Below, piece by piece: positions 5,908 through 7,563 of a stretch of 7,563 nucleotides of DNA. Where the stretch lies: positions 1-7,563 of the forward strand of contig CAYXPB010000257.1 of NCBI GenBank assembly GCA_964466645.1, in the 5' to 3' direction. Numbering within the stretch: position 1 is the first letter of the stretch; the number at the start of each line of letters is the position of its first letter. Position numbers and translations under genes: made by a program. The notes beneath the pieces are model-generated. The model did no database searches and was not told where the DNA came from. It was given only the letters and a program-made list of their open reading frames with translations. The stretch comes from Acetivibrio sp964466645. GTDB lineage: Bacteria; Bacillota; Clostridia; Acetivibrionales; Acetivibrionaceae.

Positions 5908-7006
5908 TGCATTTTTCACCTTCTTTTTTTCTTTTGACAATATTAGCCACTATTAAAACTACTATCGGAATAGCAAAAGTAACTATCCAAGCAAATTGCC
6001 TTACTATTTCTCCTTCAAGCGTAACACTATACATTAGGCTTGAAGGTATAAAGCACAGAGTAAATAAAATTATTGCAACCGGTATGATTAAAGGCCTATA
6101 ATATTCCAATCTAAACGTCTTTTTTATCATGTACATCAGAAAAAACAGCCCTAAGCTTAAGTATATAATTGCCGATAAAGTCCATGTAAGAACAAAAATC
6201 GATTCAATTCTCTGAAAAAACCTACCATAATTTACGTACCTGGCTAAATGTAAATAAGGAATAAAATATTCTGTAGAAGTTGGATAAGGCACCACTAATA
6301 TATAAACTAAGGTTCCAAACGTCAGTAATAAACCTGTAATTATGAGGCTCCAATATCCTATACTTTTAAAATCTTTATGCTTTCCTATAAAAGGGACTAT
6401 AAAAAATATAAAGCTAAAGGCTGAATAAATTGATATCCGGGATATCTGCTTTACAAAAACTTCATACACACCATGACCTAATATTGGAAACATTCGTGTT
6501 GTATCAACGAACTTTGTATTTCCAAATACGACAATAAGAAAAGCAATTGTAACAATTGGTACTATAATGGTATTGAGTCTTACAATTGCCTCAAGTCCAA
6601 GATAAGAAGAGACAATTATAACTATAACAAAAAATATAATTACAAAACTTAAAGGTGACTTATTAAGCGCAAATATTTTTATATCCTCTCCAAATATTCT
6701 TAACATGATTGATAGTATAAAAATATAGTCTACAATAAAAATCAATCCCACTAATATGCGTCCAAAGCTTCCCCCGGCAATTTGAGCAACATCAATTATA
6801 TCCTTTCCCTCAAAGTTTTTGTACAGCTTTGAAATAAAAAAGAATAGTATTACTGCAAGTATGGATGTATATAAAGGAATCATCCAACCGGCTGGTCCTC
6901 CTGCCTCAGTCATTCTACGGGCAAGTCCTAAAAAAAGCTGAATAGACATTCCGGTTATAAGCATAAGTATTGCTTCTACTTTTCCAAAACGGATATTACT
7001 CGACAT
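5894..7006 (-). CDS. Spore germination permease, GerB family
   Basis: GerB is the integral-membrane subunit of the germinant receptor. It belongs to the spore permease branch of the APC amino-acid transporter superfamily and likely holds the germinant-binding site. The 370-residue protein is full length, with about ten membrane helices (near 12-29, 40-58, 83-104, 117-136, 144-163, 191-210, 219-238, 270-294, 305-323 and 338-358). A family-conserved segment is FQRIESIFVLTW (264-275), preceded by PYP at 240-242, and the C-terminus is short and basic. The ATG at 7004-7006 has AGAGGA eight bases upstream. It starts 34 bases after gerA ends and overlaps gerC by 14 bases, giving the order A-B-C. Which nutrient it recognises cannot be told from sequence. 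Confidence 0.94.
   Translation of the reverse strand: MSSNIRFGKVEAILMLITGMSIQLFLGLARRMTEAGGPAGWMIPLYTSILAVILFFFISKLYKNFEGKDIIDVAQIAGGSFGRILVGLIFIVDYIFILSIMLRIFGEDIKIFALNKSPLSFVIIFFVIVIIVSSYLGLEAIVRLNTIIVPIVTIAFLIVVFGNTKFVDTTRMFPILGHGVYEVFVKQISRISIYSAFSFIFFIVPFIGKHKDFKSIGYWSLIITGLLLTFGTLVYILVVPYPTSTEYFIPYLHLARYVNYGRFFQRIESIFVLTWTLSAIIYLSLGLFFLMYMIKKTFRLEYYRPLIIPVAIILFTLCFIPSSLMYSVTLEGEIVRQFAWIVTFAIPIVVLIVANIVKRKKEGEKCNEKI
5917..5923 (-). promoter_or_regulatory. Ribosome binding site of gerC inside the end of gerB
   Basis: GAAGGTG on the minus strand lies nine bases before the ATG at 5905-5907. It is within the last codons of gerB, whose stop is at 5894-5896. Translation of gerC therefore starts while ribosomes finish gerB, which would keep the two subunits in step. 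Confidence 0.65.
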
Positions 7007-7040
7007 TTAAAACTTCCTCTCAACTTTTTTAAAATACACC

Positions 7041-7563
7041 TTACTTCTTCTTTTCATCTTGCTCCCATTGTCTGCTAATAGGTGGTTGTTTTTTGTTATT
7101 TTTAACATTGAGAAAATCTGGTCTTTTTTCCTGCTTCCAAATAGGGGCTCTTAAAATTTGAAACCCCATATCTCCTTTTGTGACAGGTCCCATTGGTGAC
7201 ATAAACGGAACACCAAAGGATTTAGCTGAGGTTAACCATATTCCGTGCAAAAAGAGTCCGGTTGTTATTCCAAGAAAACCTGCAGTAGCACCTAAAAAAA
7301 TGTAAACAAACTTCAGAATTCTGAAAGCATACCCCAAACTAAAGTTGGGAATTGCGAAAGAACCTATACCCGTAACTGCAACTATAATTATCAAAATAGG
7401 GCTTACAATATTTGCAGCAACAGCCGCCTGCCCAAGAATCAAACCTCCTATTATACCGAGACTCGGTCCTAGTGGTCCTGGAATTCTTACACCTGCTTCT
7501 CTTATAAACTCAAAGGCTACTTCCATTATGAGTATTTCTATTAAAGACGGAAAAGGCACTCTC
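7041..7563 (-). CDS. Spore germination protein, GerA family (C-terminal part; 5' end outside window)
   Basis: GerA is the large membrane subunit of the germinant receptor. Only the last 173 or so codons are present; the family usually runs to about 500 residues. The frame stays open to the window edge, and the first in-frame GTG (7557-7559) is an internal valine. Counting from that valine, VPFPSLIEILIMEVAFE (1-17), the following EAGVRIPGPLG (21-31), GQAAVAANIVSP (43-54) and the IPNFSLGYAFR segment (70-80) are hallmark GerA sequences. The hydrophobic stretches near 33-49, 51-70 and 81-108 are the last membrane helices. A hydrophilic lysine-rich tail of about 60 residues follows and would be cytoplasmic. 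It is the first visible gene of the germination unit; its promoter, expected to depend on a forespore sigma factor, is outside the window. Confidence 0.94.
   Translation of the reverse strand, partial: RVPFPSLIEILIMEVAFEFIREAGVRIPGPLGPSLGIIGGLILGQAAVAANIVSPILIIIVAVTGIGSFAIPNFSLGYAFRILKFVYIFLGATAGFLGITTGLFLHGIWLTSAKSFGVPFMSPMGPVTKGDMGFQILRAPIWKQEKRPDFLNVKNNKKQPPISRQWEQDEKKK

Noticed and set aside
6432..6446. Palindrome GATATCCGGGATATC as an operator
   Set aside because: It lies in the middle of gerB codons for a conserved membrane protein, with no promoter nearby. It is best explained by coding sequence.

Overview
The window looks like chromosomal DNA of a low-GC, anaerobic, endospore-forming Clostridia member. 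It is AT-rich, has strong AAGGAGG-type ribosome binding sites, uses a GTG start, and carries a GerA/GerB/GerC germinant receptor next to clostridial 2-hydroxyacyl-CoA dehydratase-type (HgdA/HgdB-like) proteins. A cluster III (Ruminiclostridium-like) lineage would fit, but the genus cannot be fixed from this sequence alone.

Layout: all eight protein genes are on the minus strand, in two blocks separated by one plus-strand tRNA. The right block (7563 down to 2335) reads gerA (5' end outside the window), gerB, gerC, a 58-residue two-helix membrane protein, a DUF2229-type protein and a second HgdB-like protein. Gaps are 47 bases or less, gerB and gerC overlap, and no terminator is visible inside, so it reads as one six-gene unit. 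It ends at a hairpin at 2258-2283. Facing it is tRNA-Trp(CCA) (2177-2251) with its own consensus promoter; the same hairpin probably stops transcription from both sides. The left block (2014 down to 160) is proC, rnhA and a Nudix hydrolase of the ADP-ribose pyrophosphatase type, closely spaced and ending in a strong intrinsic terminator at 11-44.

How the genes work together: GerA, GerB and GerC form the inner-membrane receptor through which a dormant spore senses nutrients, and the small membrane protein is a candidate fourth (D-type) subunit. The two HgdA/HgdB-like proteins share matching motifs, so they look like the two halves of a heterodimeric iron-sulfur enzyme. The ATP-dependent activase such enzymes need is not in the window. 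Their place at the tail of a germination operon is the most unusual thing here. The left block is housekeeping: proline synthesis, removal of RNA from RNA-DNA hybrids, and nucleotide sanitation.

Four genes have a better-supported start than the longest possible frame would give, decided by the position of the Shine-Dalgarno sequence.
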